DNA of 64,000 bases from Hydractinia symbiolongicarpus. Its lineage: Eukaryota; Cnidaria; Hydrozoa; Anthoathecata; Hydractiniidae. The stretch lies in assembly GCF_029227915.1 (NCBI RefSeq), contig NC_079880.1, positions 18,492,001 to 18,556,000 on the forward strand, in the 5' to 3' direction. How positions within the stretch are numbered: the first letter of the stretch is position 1; the number at the start of each line of letters is the position of its first letter. Shown here piece after piece: positions 33,336 through 47,770 of this stretch. Both the position numbers and the translations under genes were made by a program. Below the pieces are notes generated by a model, which worked only from the letters and a program-made list of their open reading frames with translations, searched no databases and was not told where the DNA came from.

Positions 33336-36330
33336 TAAACAGAGTATATTAATGAAATATTTGATGTGAAGGGAAGGAAAGAGAAAGTATGCAATGTTAT
33401 TATTTACTGATTTCAATGTAGACAATATTAATGTAAATGACGATGATCAAGATGAGTTCGAAAATGATTTGGAATTTGTTGAATACATTGTTCACAATAT
33501 TCTTGAGCAGCAAAACATTCAAATATTGTCAGCAGAGAAAATGAAACTTTAACCGAATGATGTGAACCCCAAAAAAATTGTTTTTAAATGTGCAAAAAAG
33601 CACCAAAAACAGAAACTGTTGCATATTGGAAACAAAATTAGGGATCTCAGTGACTGGAAAAATGTATTTATATATAAATAAAAATATGTCACAAAATGAA
33701 CAAAAGAATGATTTTACTCTCAGATAGGAATTTAAACCAGTTTGGCAAAAGGTAAGAAAAACTGGAAGACTCAAAGAGGGGAAATTTATAACCACAGATT
33801 CCTGTCACCCAACTGACCAGACCACATTGTGTTACCAAAAGAAATTGTTTTGAGATATAATCAACAAATTATACAAAATCAAAAAAAATTCTGACTGACA
33901 GTGTTAAATGTTTTCAAATTGAGTCAAAAATTGTGTTTTTATGAATGATGTTAATATACAAAATACAAATAAAACTTCAGTATACATGTAACTCTGATCC
34001 GCTCACATGCTTGCTACTAAATGCGCTTTATATCATCAATAAATACGATGAATTGAAATCATATATTTAATAAGCAATTGGACATCTCCCAATGAAAACA
34101 CAAGTTTGGATTAAAAAATTTATTTTAACTTTGTAAGAATAAACTGAGGATAATTTGGCGGAATGCTAGGCTGGAGAGAAGATATTGTCTCAAGCTCATG
34201 TGCATGTTCCCAATAAATTCACTCTTCTCTACTACATCTGGAGCTCTTCTCCTAGTAGTGTTCTCTCGCCCCTCTCCTGTGATTTCATTTCCTCTATCAT
34301 ACCTCACAAGAACCTACTCTTTATGAGCTCTAGCTTTTTATGCATTTTACACCTGTTATTAACCTCTTGGTGCCATACCTCTGACTGTCAGCACCGCATC
34401 CCCCTCCTGTTATTTCCCCAGTCGTGTGTCCTGCTTGAGTGGGGCGCCGTTGTTCGTCTCCTCGCACCTGTACTTAATTCACCATACTCTTCCAGGGGTA
34501 CATGCAACACATTGACATGATTGTAGTAAAGTTTCCAATTGCTTTCACCACTGGACTAAAACCTTGTTGGTCGTACTAAGCCAAACTGCGCCAATTCAAG
34601 GAAACTGTGTAGCTAAAGCAATTGGACATCTTTTTTGTCTGTCAAACCAGACATTATATTGATCACTGAAACTTAGGCAAATGATAAAATAACTGATGCG
34701 GAACTTAAACATAACATGTCGCAAAGACCATGCAGATCACAGAGGGGGAGGTTGTATTGCATATGTAAAAGAATCATTAAATGTTACACAGGATGAAATT
34801 TTATCTTTCACACAGAGCACTGAATCAATTTGGTTTAATTTAATCACAAGTAAGAGGGAACACATCAAAGTAAGAGTTTGTTACAACTTGCCTTCCAGAA
34901 CTCAAATTGAATAGGAAGCCCTGCTAAGCCTCATTTGAAAAGCAGTGGTAGAAAATGATACCTTGATATTGTGTGGAGATTTCAATTATACTGTAGATCA
35001 ATTGACTGGCAAACTCTACATGCACAAAATGATAGTAAAAAAATCCTTAACCTTGTTCTTTATAGTTACCTGCATCAACATGTCAGTGAATCTATCAGAG
35101 GAAAAGACATATTAGATCTAGTGTTTTTAACTAAAAAAAAATGATTTTCGATGACGAAGTTACTGAGCCTTTTGGTTCTAGTGATCACAATATAGTTAAT
35201 TTTAAATTGCAAATCGAAACATATGTTCACAATTGGAAAAAAGAACATTATGATTACAGAAATGTAAATTACAAAAAATGAAACAATATTTTCGAACTGT
35301 GAATTAAAATTTTAATGAGAAATCTGTAGACCAAATATAAGAAACCATTAAGTTGAAAATAGAAGAAGCTGTTAAATTGTATGTACCAAGGAAAAAGAGA
35401 AAGTCTTTGGAGAAACTACTCTGGTGGAATTATAAAGTGTATCAAGCAAGAAAAAAAAAGTTAAAATGTTAAATATAAAAGAACACTAGACACAGCTATT
35501 AAGTAAATAAAACATGCCAAAAAATCATTTGAATGAGCAAATGAGCAAAAACATGAAAAAGACCCCAAAGCATTCTACAAATACGTAAGAAGCAAAAAAA
35601 AAACCACAAGGATACAGTAGGGTCAGTGCAGGACTCAGACGTTAACATTATCCATGATCAGTTAAAAACTGCTAATATATTTAACAAATCCTTCACATCA
35701 GTTTTTACACAAGCTTTCTAAACCTTGTCAAATGTATTTCGGAGATACAAAACTATAGTCTATTGAAATTAAAGTTGAAGGTGTCTGCAACAAGCTAAAT
35801 GCATTATTGCGAACAAATCACCAGGCCCTGACAACATATCCAACTGTACAAATGTGAAAAAGGGATCGAAATGGCTAGTTAGCAATTATAGACCAATTAG
35901 TCTGACTTGACAAATCTGTAAAGTACTTGAGTCAATTGTACTTGAACACTTAGAATACAACAACTTGATTGAAGACCCTCAGCATTGTTTTCGGAAAAAT
36001 AGATCCTGCTTAACAAATCTCCTGACATTCATAAATAAAATCACTGAATATCAAGATCAAGGCTGCCCTGTTGATGTTGTATACTTAGACTTCAGTAAAG
36101 CTTGTGATAAAGTCCCACATAAGTGACTGCTTAAAAAACTCTTAGCACATGGAATTGGAGGAAATGTTACAAACTTGATTGGAAGAGAGCAAAGAAGAGT
36201 TATTTCTGGTACAGAATCAGCTTGGTTACCAGTGCTATGTGGTGTACCACAGGGGACCTGTTCTTTTAATCTTTACATTAACAACATAGATGATGACGTA
36301 ATCAGTCATTGAATAATATAGATAATATCA

Positions 36331-39300
36331 TGTCATGAACAAGCAAGTTTATTCTAGGCTACGTTTCAACAGCTACACCTGTCATCGACGGGCAATGAGT
36401 GTAATCATCTTTGGCTATTATTAGTTGAAGAGATAATTAGAGGATCGAAATCAACCAATCAGATCACAGCAATTAGAGTAATTAACTTTTTCACGGACCC
36501 AGATGGAAGCGATAGATTGATTACAATCTTTCCTTTTTCTAAAAGCTCATTTAAAATCTGTGGCCGCCCTGTTACTGTATCCCAATCAAACGTAATATCA
36601 GGCTACTCTGTTTAAACGTATAATTGTGTTCATTGTAAACAGTCGATAAAGACAGCTGTTTTCTTGTTCATACAATTATTACATTTTATGCTGAAAGCAT
36701 TCATATTGTTACCATGGAGTTTTTGTTTTGTATTAAATCTTTATACATAGTATTGTAACTAACTTTTATTGATTTTGATGCTAAACATTTGGATTAAGAT
36801 TATGTTGCTAGGCTTGGTGTATTATAAAAAAGGAAATTCATTTGTGTTTGGCTACATTTCTTATGAGTATGTCATCAGTCAAGGAGGTTGCATCAACGTA
36901 AACCTTTATTTTTTATGTTTTTTTTTCTTGAAAATTAGAGTTTTGGCAATTTCATATGTTTGAATTTTTTTCTTTAGAAATATGCGAAGTAGTCATGTAT
37001 GAATCAAGAAATTTGTGAGAAGGTAATGTACACTAACGCATTTTTCCTTTCTTTTTATTTGCTATCATGTTGGTGTTACGTTTTTGATTTTCCCAGAATA
37101 ATTCACCAGGCAAATTTTTATCTTATTTTTAAAACAAGTTATTTTGCAATTTCTTTTTGGTAAATACCTTTAGCCATTCTGGAGGTTTTAACAGATCATA
37201 GGAACTCAGATTTGAATTTTTTTCGCAGCTGAATTATAGAAAGAAACCGCTGGGTATGCACAATGCCATGTGAAGGAATTTCTGTTGTGAACTTTGTAAG
37301 AGATCTCGTAAAAGTATAGCCATGGATCGATGAGAGGTTTAACAAATGGTGAAGCTTCTACACCTGCACCATGTGTTTGTGGATATAATATCCATTTCTA
37401 CTGCTCTTAGAGAGATGCAACTATTCTTGTTCATTACTCACCAAAAATTCTGCTCGCTGTAAACACGAGTTAAGTTTTACCATCAGGAAGCTGTACTAAG
37501 TACCTAGGTGTGCTTTTTACTTTATTCAAACTAATTTTCACGCACATTAATTTTCCCTCAAGTTTAGTTTCCCCCACAAATAACAACTTAAAAATAGCAA
37601 AATTTTGGGTTTTAGATAAAATACAAATGTGTTACGTTTATGTAAACTATAAAAATATATTTTCTCGCATATAAATTTTCCTGCAAACCGTTTCGCGCGT
37701 AGCTAATTTCTGTACTATATTTGGCACAATATTCATCCTGATATTAGTTCTTACAAAATTTCCTAATCCTCCTCCGCTGTGCTTTTTTTTGTTATTAGTA
37801 TTCTAGTAAATAATGTATTCTCTCATGTTCAGTAAATAAATGACTGTATGGAATATATATATTTTCCACATAATATGTACATCATTAACAATAACGTCAT
37901 CGTCAATTATATTAGTGGCTTGTGTTGCATGAGCATATCTTCTTCCCATATTTTATATGGGTATCTATGAAGATCCGTGCCAGTGTGAAAGTCAACGTTT
38001 GTATTATGTTTCGAATAAACTAAAAGAAGTAGGGCGGTTTAATTGAAGCATTATGGTATTAAAAACATGTTTTTTGCTAGAACGTTTTTCTTTATTTTTA
38101 ATTTGATATTTAATATCCATTCAATTATATTACACTATTTCTTGTAGCAATATTTATTATAAATCACTTTATAAGTCACTCCTTTACAATTACAGCTTTT
38201 AAAAATTTTCAATATCTCCTCCTCCTTTTAGCTCGAATTTGTATTTTTTCGAAAGTTCAATATCCTCTTTGATATAATATGCTAAGAATATATTTTTAGA
38301 AGAATTAAATTTTAAAGTTTTGGAAGAATTTTAGCTACTGGTTTTGAAGGAAAAAAAGAGGTCAGCCTTTCTGCAATAGTTCAGTAATTTTGTTACTATT
38401 TACCTCCTGGCAACTTGATATTGTGGTTTAGAACGCACCTAACAATCGTGAGTCGCATTCATCATTGTAATGTCGTCGTTTCTTCTGATTAAGTGGTGAA
38501 TTAATGTTCTTTGTTTTGTTGATTTTTATTTTTGTTAATCTTCATAAGGTGTCTGCGGCTTCTTTTGCTGAGCATTAGTTTTGTTTGGCATGTAATCGAG
38601 TGCTGAAATCTTGTAACTTTTCTAAATTTTACGAGGGCTTGTGACAAAAATAGTTTTTAAAACATTTTGTACTGTGATGGGATATTTTCATCTATGTATG
38701 AGTGTTGTGGGATTTTGGTTGCGAGATGTTGGTTGGTCAGTATTTATTACATGTATGTTGGTTACAAAATATATCGGTACTATTAATAAAATACGGGCTA
38801 GACTTAAAGGAAATGTCGATCGAGCTGCTTTAAACCTTGGACTCCGAAGGACGCGATTTTGTGTCGCAGGGACGGCGAAATACCTGCATATCGTCTGTTA
38901 GCCATAATTCGTGATCACTTAACTTTGTGACATCGAAAGAGGATTTAATTTCCCATCCAGTAGTGCTCCAGTTCACCAACCTTAGGTATGAAGTAGCCAA
39001 AAATCTGCTTAACAGACGAAAAATTGTTGCCGAAAAGCAAACGAGATTTCGAGTTCTTCAAAAAACCGTTGCGAAGTGTAGGAAAGAAACTTTTGTGGAA
39101 AAAACTCGGGGACTGGAGGGTAATAATTTTTGGAAGGGACACCTTTTAAAATTTTTTAGCGAGAAATAACTTTCGCGATACTTTATAGATAAAAAAAGAA
39201 GAAATTGGTAGAAATTTTTAGTTTTTAAAGTATTGGTCACTGTTACAAAATGTTGCTGAATTTAAAAAATATAAATTATTCAAATGGATTTAGTGCAAAT

Positions 39301-40480
39301 TCACTTTTTTATATCGCTAATAATTTCGGCTTGAACTTAAATTGATAATTTTCAACATTTGTATTCGAATTTTATAGGCATTTGCGTTTTTAATGCAGTA
39401 AAAAAAGAAAAAGAAAAAAAAATAAAAAAAAAATAAAGGCAGTAAAAATAGGTGGTCGATAAAAAAAGTTTGGTCGGCACAACATTTTAGTCACTTTTTA
39501 CAGATGATTTTAGCAATAAAGGTAGGCATAGGTGTTGACTATTATTTTTTGCAAGAAAGGATGGAATAGTGTGTAAAGTTGCAATAAAATACACAATAAA
39601 CACATGATTTTGAATAGATTCTTATAATGGGTTAATAATTATTAAACGAAACATTAAACAATATGAATGAAATATCTATAATAATACGGAGACTGTGTGT
39701 GTCTGTGTGCCTGTATAAGCCAAAGTGGGTTATATTTTTTACTATTTTCTTTAAAAGCATCTGTAATATATCCCCTTTAAAAATGTTCTGTATTTTAAAA
39801 CATTTTTTGTTTACGATTTTAATTGGCTAGAACAAATCATGTGATAAAATAAAGTAATTTCATTAGTTGGGAATTTTATTGCATGCTAAATTAAATTTAC
39901 CGTGACGATTGCTTTGTTACAAATTATTGTACAGGTAAATCACGGGCAATTAACCTTGTTATTATTGTTGTCTATTTCGTTTAAATGTTTTAATTGATAG
40001 ATACAAATCATTTCGCACAAAGAAACATACCATCAATTTTTGAGTGGACACCTCCACGGGATTTTGTTTAGCTAAAATGTTTTTTCAGCCTTTTTATTGA
40101 AATTATTTACAAACCTTTTGTGATAAAAAGCAGAATAAATTTAAGTGGATTCTCCACGGGTTTAAATAACTAGTAATATATAATTCCCAGAATAAATAAA
40201 AAATTCGCGTGAATAAACTCTCTCGAAGCAAACAGAATTTTATATTTCGCTGGAATTAATTTCTGCGCTTGTATTTGTTTACAAAAAACTATTTTTGCGA
40301 TCTAAATAGAAAATGCGAAAGTTGTGGACTTTGGACACATCTCTATGACTATTTTTCAGTATAAATGGCTACATTCTGAAAAAATATAAAAGCCAATTAT
40401 CAAAATCCATAAATTTTTGCGAATTGTGACAATAAAAAAAGGAATTTTTGTATACGAAAAAAGCTGAGAAACCAAAATAT
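36331..40480. other. No supported gene
   Basis: AT-rich. Frames at 38641-38901 and 38927-39169 are longer than average but lack ATG starts at their first codons, recognisable domains or convincing splice sites. An A-rich run lies at about 39404-39436. Confidence 0.4.
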
Positions 40481-40904
40481 ATTTCCGCCAAAATTAGTTA
40501 CTTTAGACGATTTTTATAAGAACATCTCAATTCAACTAAGTCTGAATGTGCTTGTTTTTTTACACTTCATTGTGTTCTCCAAAAAATGGAAAAATCCACC
40601 GTCAGCAAATTATTTGAAAATGTATTTCCGCCAAAATTAGTTACCTTAGACGATTTTTATAAGAACGTATCAATTCAACTAAGTCTGGATGTGCTTGTTT
40701 TTTTACACTTCATTGTGTTCTCCAAAAAATGGAAAAATCCACCGTCAGCAAATTATTTGAAAATGTATTTCCGCCAAAATTAGTTACTTTAGACGATTTT
40801 TATAAGAACGTCTCAATTCAACTAAGTCTGGATGTGCTTGTTTTTTTACACTTTATTGTGTTCTCCAAAAAATGGAAAAATCAACCGTCAGCGAATTATT
40901 TGAG
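40481..40904. repeat. 143-bp tandem triplication
   Basis: ATTTCCGCCAAAATTAGTTA recurs at 40481, 40624 (with one change) and 40767, exactly 143 bp apart, with the intervening sequence nearly identical. Because 143 is not a multiple of three, the open frames across it (for example one starting MEKSTVSKLFENV) are by-products of the duplication. Confidence 0.85.
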
Positions 40905-43900
40905 TTATGGCACATGATGAATAAAAAACTAAACATATTTGAAATTCTGTCGGTTAGACAAAATTCATTTTACGAATTCAACGTGACATCTTGCTTATGA
41001 ATATTCTATATGCAAGAGATGGTTATTTTATAATTGTTTTCTGCATAATTTTTGGATAAAAAAGTTATTAGAGCAGAGGAAGTTCACATAATCTCTGTAT
41101 CGATTCTGTAAATAAATCTGGGTTTCTAACAAGAATATTTCTGCTATGTTTCCTGCTCGCCAAGTTATGGGGATTCCCTTAGTTTAGTACAACAACAGCA
41201 TTAACCGTCCCGGTTTTTTTACCCCTAAAGTCCAATATCAGCATTTAGCTAGAACAATAGCTAGTTATTGCATTTCTTTTTATATTGAATTTTACCATTC
41301 TATGTGAACCCCCGGTCTTACGACGATACAGTTCGCTGCATCAAGGAAGTCTATTTTTTTTTCTGTCTTGCCACATTCAAAATGCTTGAAATGAATGGAA
41401 AGAAGGAAAAATATATATTTTTCTTCATTCAAATCAGTTTGCAGAACACAGAGCGTTTGCGCTATTCCGCACAGAATTCCCATTCCATTCGCTGCCGGTT
41501 CTCCGGTTGTTCTCTTCGTTTACTGTCAGCTCTCTGATTGTTCTGTGAAACTGGTGGTTATACCTGGTTTTGTCTTTGGGTAAAGAAACCTTCAAAAACA
41601 CCCTTCGTTTTTAAAAAAAAATGAATGGAAACCAGGTCACCCATTTTGTAGCGAGATGTCGGAAACACACATTCGATACTCATTTCATCATTTGTCGAAG
41701 AGCTATGTAGAGGAGCCAAATTTTAAAGGTAGATAATTAATTTTGTTGTCTACCTCGACGATCCAACTGACGTATCTTTTTGTATTCATTCAGCATATGT
41801 TACAATCACGGCGCTTCTCACGCTTGAATTTTTTTTGTACACGCTTATAACCTCAATCGCTCACAAAACATGCAAAGGGGATTACCCGAATTTAACTTTA
41901 TCAGCATGATCTTTTAGAATGTTTTCAGATAGGTCTCGCTTGTCCTTAGTTTATTCCAGGTTGTTCTTAGGTTGTTCTAGCTTGTTCTAGGGTGTTACCC
42001 TTTTTAGTATGTACGAAATTTGCTGTGCGTATTGACCTAGTTCAAAACACGCCGTTGTAAAAACAAACAAGGTTATAATAGTTACAAGGGAAAATAACTG
42101 TCCCAAAATAATTCTAAACTCATTTTGTTTTGTTCTTATAATATTATAAGGAATTCAGATTGGTGACGTTCTTAATATGTTTTTCATTTCTGGCAAAATC
42201 TCAGCCTCTAGTTCTTATCAACTACGTTATGATAAAAAACGTTTGACCTTTTAAATTTTATATTCATTAATAATATAGTTAGCTAATTTTTATTGTACAT
42301 TTAAATAATTTATTTTTATTTAGCTATGTCGAATGTGTTAAGGCCTTTTTTAAATCTAAGTTCGTTTGATGCGTCGAGAAGAGTTTGTCCCAAGATTTAC
42401 TTTACACGCGTTTTTAATAGCGTGCCATTTATGTTTATTCATTCATTCATTCAAGAGAAATGTATTATAGAAGAGATTAAATTGTGTCATTAGGTCGCTG
42501 TTATTAGGACATCAAATTTTGAAAAAGTTCCAAAACTTGCTGAAAGTTTAATCTTTTCTAAAAAATCGTGATTTGAACTTTTACTTCATTTTTGGAACTG
42601 TTGAACATAGCTTGAAAATCAAACACTTAATTTAAATTTTTTTTAAGGTTTTACACTTTTTTTTAATAAGAAACCACTTTATAAGAAACTAACTAAAAAG
42701 TGAAGAAGAATATCTGTTGTAAACACTGGCATTCGAAGCATTCAGGTATTATTACCCGATAACGGAAAATCGGACGAATATCAAGTAACATGAAGAATGG
42801 TTAAAAATTAAGGATTTTAACGAAACAGACATCAAAGACTGAAAACGTTATTTCATCTTTTCTTGTGTTCATGAAAGTTTCTTTCTTTATATTATTATTG
42901 AATATCCCTGCTCTCACAGACCGCGTCAAAATAAAGAAATTTGATAAAAAACTTTTTCTAGTAAATAGATAGTTGGCTGTTTGCTTGGTTTCTTATTAAA
43001 AAAAACGTGTAGTGTGGTTTTAAAACTCTATAAAGTTATGTCAGTTTGCCATGTCAACGTTAAAAAGTTCGTCGAGCATGCTCAAGTGAAAGTCTTGAGT
43101 GCAAGTTATTACAAACGTAACATAACAGATAATAATTTTCACGTTTATTCCGCACCTGAAGAAAACTCATTTACTTTTTTTGTGTGAATTTTTCAAATTT
43201 TGTGTCTATAATACCAATGTAGTAGTCATTCATGTGTAGACAAGGATACTAAGTATATAAATATAAATATAGATATATGATAAGTATAAAATATTAATAC
43301 ATCACCATAGCGAAACATTTGAAACAGCATAAAAGCGTGTTTTTCTTCAATACAGTATATTGAAACATATTATGCTCTCAGTGGATTCTGTCTTTTTTAA
43401 AAATTTAATTTAACAGAAAGAAAAATGGATTGATAGTGTATGCATCTGTTTTATTTTTGTTCTGGCTAATATTCTTATTATAATTACTCAAAATATATTT
43501 TGGATATTATTTAGAAATAAATGTTGTCGATTCTTCCTGGTAATATGACTGATGAGTTGTATAGTTGAACATTTAAAAATAACTTCTCGTGAGATCGTAG
43601 TTTGTTTTGTTGTAGAGTTTTTTAGTGCTCATCTGTTTCTAGTTTACGCATGTCTTGTTTTTTTGTCACTACAAAGTAAAATAAAAATATATCCCATTTG
43701 CTATTTGGCGTGTCTACAGGTTGACATTTCTCGTACAGCATCTTGGGCGGTCATTATAATTCCCAATTAATAATCTTTTTTTTAGCCGCCTTCCAACACG
43801 CCTCTGGTGTATACAGTATATGGTTTTGTGAGCAATAAAACATAAGAACAAAGTAAGAATAATAGCAAGGTGAAATTTTACTATTTTTTTCGCAAAAAAT

Positions 43901-46900
43901 AAACATATAGACAGAATTTTCGCAGAATCAATTGTTGTGATTTTGCGAAAATTTTATTTTGATTTTCATGTGGCTCAAATTTAACAAAAACATAAAAACA
44001 GCCAGAATGTAGACAACTTTTCTTGTTCTTAAAAAATCGTGTTTTCTAACGGCCTCAAATACATTTTTTTGCTTTTCCTATGGCTTTCATATTATCAAAA
44101 AATCAAAAAATAAGACGTGCCTGCCTTTTATGATATTGTCAAAAAAAAAAGAACTCCGAAATTTTCTGTGAATTATTTTGTAACAAATTTAATGCCTTCC
44201 CACCGGGCACATGACGTTTCTTCAACGTTGAACTGCACACTGGGTTTGTCTCCAGATTTTCTAATCTCAGTGTCGAGCGTTTTTTACCTAAGATCATTTT
44301 CTGTAATTTTATTTTTCTTTTTATCCATTTTCTATTCCCTCCTGCAAGTTAAGATAAGATATTTTATGTGCATTCTGTTTTATAAGAATATATTTTATAA
44401 GAACATTTAGGCTCAGATTTGGTTGAAAATTAAGAACATCAGTGAATAGACAAGAGAAAAGAAGAAATACCACAAACAAACAAACAAACAAAAAATATTT
44501 CAACTAATTTTCATCTACACTTCAGAAATCTGAAAATAGTTGTCGGTAGAGGGTTTTCTATGTATACATACAATCATATGCAAATCATTGGCGACTCAAC
44601 ATCGTACATATTGATTTGCAGAGAGCCTCGAAGTATTCTTAAGAACCCTGGAGTTTAGATTAAATTACTGAAAAACTTTTTTATAATGGCCACTTTGCAA
44701 GAAATGCTTGTAGCTACTTGTATGCTTTTAAGGTGTACAAAGCACTTATTTTTAAGATGCACAAAACACTCTTTTTTAAATTGTTAAGAGTAAAAATCTT
44801 AATTCAAGGCCCTAAAAAATCAAAGAAGAACACTAAATGACGCTGAATTTGATCCAATAAATTTGATAGACGTCTTTACACTTGATATTAAATTTAATTA
44901 CAGAAAATAAGAATATCCACCCATCTTAAAAATTTCCACGTTTTCATGAAAAAATGACGTAGGATTCCATGTTACTGGAGAAAGATTCGCATTGTATGTT
45001 ATATATTATATAAAACGTGATGATGAAGAAAGTAACAACAGAAGGTACGCGTTGATAGATGGATGCTTCATTTCCAAAAAGGTATTAGGAACTCAATCGA
45101 GGATCTTTTTTCTATGGAATTCCTGTTTTTCATAATTTTGTGATAATTGTAAGAGTTTTTGAGATGTACGATGTCTGTTAAAAATGGTGGTCGCAAATTG
45201 TCGTGTAATTGTCGTGTAGACGTGTTTTGATAATCGACACGACGACGTTAGTTTGTCGACTAGCTTATCACTATTATGTTTAAAATTTCTTCAATCTGCA
45301 TTTTTTGTTACTGAAAGCAGGGTGTTGTTCTTTCAATTATACATCGTTTGCTGTCGCTTTTAATTAGGTTATCCCTGACAGCAATCTCAACGTTAATATT
45401 TTTGTATGCACATTACAGTTATTTTCTTGTCGCGACGCTTGTAATGTAGCTATGAAAGTTGAGGCGAGTCAAATAACAAGCGTTTGCAGACGGAAAACTG
45501 TTTGAACAACCAATAAAAATATCGAAAACGCTGCCATGTTATGAAAATTGAGCATTGAGGTGCCGATGCTTAAACAGTGGGGAGGTCATCGACAAAAAAT
45601 AGCGTTTACTGTTTCTGCGCCAATGTTACTGCACATGCGCAAGTTGGTATATTCCTCTACTGGCCGCATAATTTTCCACGTACATATGTTGTTGAGAAAA
45701 CATTAGCCATATGTATTTAAACGTTTAGTAAGCAAGTCGTATTTATTGACCTTGCTGAAAATAAAAAAATCCTTTCTTTTTTATTGTTAAAGTTGAAAAA
45801 AAGCTGTTTTTATTTTGAAAAGTAATAAAGTGTAATTTTTAAGCAAAAATGGAAAACAAAAGTTTTAGAGTAATTAAATGAAATTATGTTAAAAAAAGTT
45901 CGATTTCATTGTATGTTGTGAAGATGTTATTGTACTTAGTATTTTTCAACAATAAGCTATAAATTTTTGTGCCTCGTTAAAATATTCATGTCTCCTAATT
46001 TTTGACAACAGTAAATAATTATTATACTAAAAAAAACATTAATAATGAACGAATGATTTAAAATATATTTGAGAAAAAAATACAAAGACTGGAAAAAAAC
46101 TTAGTCTGATAGCTAAACGCCAAAGTCGTACAAAAACTCCAGTTAAAATTTCAATTATTGATGGTAGACATGCCAGGTATGGTACCACGTGGTGTTTTGT
46201 CTTATTAATCGAATTTTTAACTTCTAAAATAAATGCTTTTGTTTTTTTTTTGTTTTTTTACTGCATCAAGCTTGCACTTAGAATATCTTTGCTTGAACGT
46301 TGAATTATATGTATGGAGTTCAGAACGATCATTTAGAATGATGATTAACTAAAATGTTGCGGAGTGATAGAAAGTTTACCGTCTGCGGGAGAGAGGGAGG
46401 GGGGGAGGGGTGTTTCTTGTTGAGATTTGTAACATTGTTGCAACATATAACTATATAGACTTTTTTGGAACTGTTGAGTGGAAATAGGCCGGCTATGTTG
46501 GCGACTTTGCTTTCTGAAATTTGTGCTTAAAAATATTCTCTCCCTTTCCTCTCCAGTGTTTCCACCAACACACCTTTTAGATTTTCGTTTTGAGCACACG
46601 GAAAGGATTTCTGGTTTGTTAAGCTCAATCTGTGATGTCAAATCTTTTGAAGCTTTCCTCCATACATTAAAACTGCAAGATCATTTCCGTTCCATAGACT
46701 CTATATCAAATATCGTATTCTTTCTTATATGTTTCACGTACAATTAGTTTATTAGACTGAATTTCGTTCTTTCAGTGATTTTTAGAAATATAAGAACTTC
46801 AGATACGCTTTCAACCATCTTAAATTTGGTTTGTCCAAAATATTTTTTGCATTTAACGTAAAAAATATAATTCTGTGGAGAAGTTTTAATATAAATTTTG

Positions 46901-47193
46901 TGATTCTGTGCAATTTATTACGATTCCTCACCCTTTCAACATGAATTAATGTCTTTTTTTATGAGTTCTTCAATTTTTTTGTTTATATAAATTGAGTTAT
47001 CTTATACGCAGTAATTTTCGCGCGTATAAACTTTTTCGCGCGTAGGTTATTAATGTCTATTTTTACTTAGCTAACCTTTTTATTTTATCTTTATTTCTTC
47101 CCACCCTTTTCAGCAATTGTTGTCTTTTTATTTCATAATAATTTCTGAAAAATTAAAAGGAATACCTTACACAAATAAAGCCGACCTCAAAGT
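40905..47193. other. No supported gene
   Basis: More than 6 kb of AT-rich sequence. Frames at 41292-41583, 44117-44410 and 46345-46747 show no known domain or consistent exon borders. TTGTTCTAG-like short repeats occur at about 41950-42000, and a CGCGCGTA-containing block at about 47018-47046 resembles one at about 37680-37710. Confidence 0.4.
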
Positions 47194-47770
47194 GAAGCAA
47201 ATTCCCGAAGGTGACGCAACTTTCTAAAGGTGACCTAACTTTCCAAAGGTGCCGCAAGTTTCTGAAGGTGACGCAAATTTCTAAAGGTGACGCAACTTTC
47301 TAAAGGTGACGCAAATTTCTAAAGGTGACGCAAATTTCTAAAGGTGACGCAAATTTCTAAAGGTGACGCAAATTTCTGAAGGTGACGCTAGTTTCTGAAG
47401 GTGACGCTAGTTTCTGAAGGTGACGCTAGTTTCTGAAGGTGACGCAAATTTCTGAAGGTGACGCAAATTTCTAAAGGTGACGCAAATTTCTGAAGGTGAC
47501 GCAAATTTCTAAAGGTGACGCAAATTTCTAAAGGTGACGCAAATTTCTGAAGGTGACGCTAGTTTCTGAAGGTGACGCTAGTTTCTGAAGGTGACGCTAG
47601 TTTCTGAAGGTGACGCAAATTTCTAAAGGTGACGCAAATTTCTGAAGGTGACGCAAATTTCTAAAGGTGACGCAAATTTCTGAAGGTGACGCAAATTTCT
47701 GAAGGTGACGCAAATTTTTAAAGGTGACGCAAATTTTTAAAGGTGACGCAAATTTCTGAAGGTGACGCAA
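47194..47770 (+). repeat. 19-bp tandem array, about 30 units
   Basis: Unit GACGCAAATTTCTGAAGGT, with variants CTAAAGG and GCTAGTTTC. The GCTAGTTTC variant occurs as consecutive units starting at 47387 and again at 47558, exactly nine units (171 bp) apart, so a larger block has been duplicated. Confidence 0.92.

Larger units (their letters stand above)
31620..36330 (+). mobile_element. Decayed CR1/L2-like LINE split by a nested insertion
   Basis: Read 5' to 3'. ORF1 PHD finger at about 31625-31795 (CGKC, CDYC, then WYQLKC with Gln for the usual His, and CCLC). ORF1 coiled coil at about 31820-31910 (HEIEQKVTVLESKVEAVQQL). The nested element 31922-33335. The rest of ORF1 at about 33345-33800 (INEIFDVKGRKEKVCNVIIY, then NEQKNDFTLR and EGKFIT). 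Apurinic endonuclease at about 34640-35260 (KPDIILITET, HRGGGCIAYVKESLN, CGDFNY, EPFGSSDHNIVNFKL). Reverse transcriptase at about 35815-36310 (SPGPDNIS, NYRPISLT, DVVYLDFSKACDKVPH, CGVPQGT, NLYINNIDDDV). Many stops and shifts. The catalytic FxDD box and all after it are missing, so the copy is 3'-truncated. Confidence 0.82.

Noticed and set aside
34125-34520. Frames between LINE ORF1 and endonuclease regions
   Set aside because: They lie inside decayed LINE sequence and lack any independent coding sign.
38641-39169. Two adjacent open frames as a gene
   Set aside because: First codons are not ATG, no recognisable domain, and no donor/acceptor pair joins them.
40586-40917. Repeated frames starting MEKSTVSKLFENV as duplicated genes
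   Set aside because: Same 143-bp DNA repeat read twice; the unit is not a multiple of three and there is no domain or splice support.
46345-46747. Overlapping frames on both strands near a GA-rich patch
   Set aside because: Long frames arise from a purine-rich strand bias; no conserved motif or splice sites.
47194-47770. CRISPR array
   Set aside because: Head-to-tail repeats with no unique spacers, in a eukaryotic genome.
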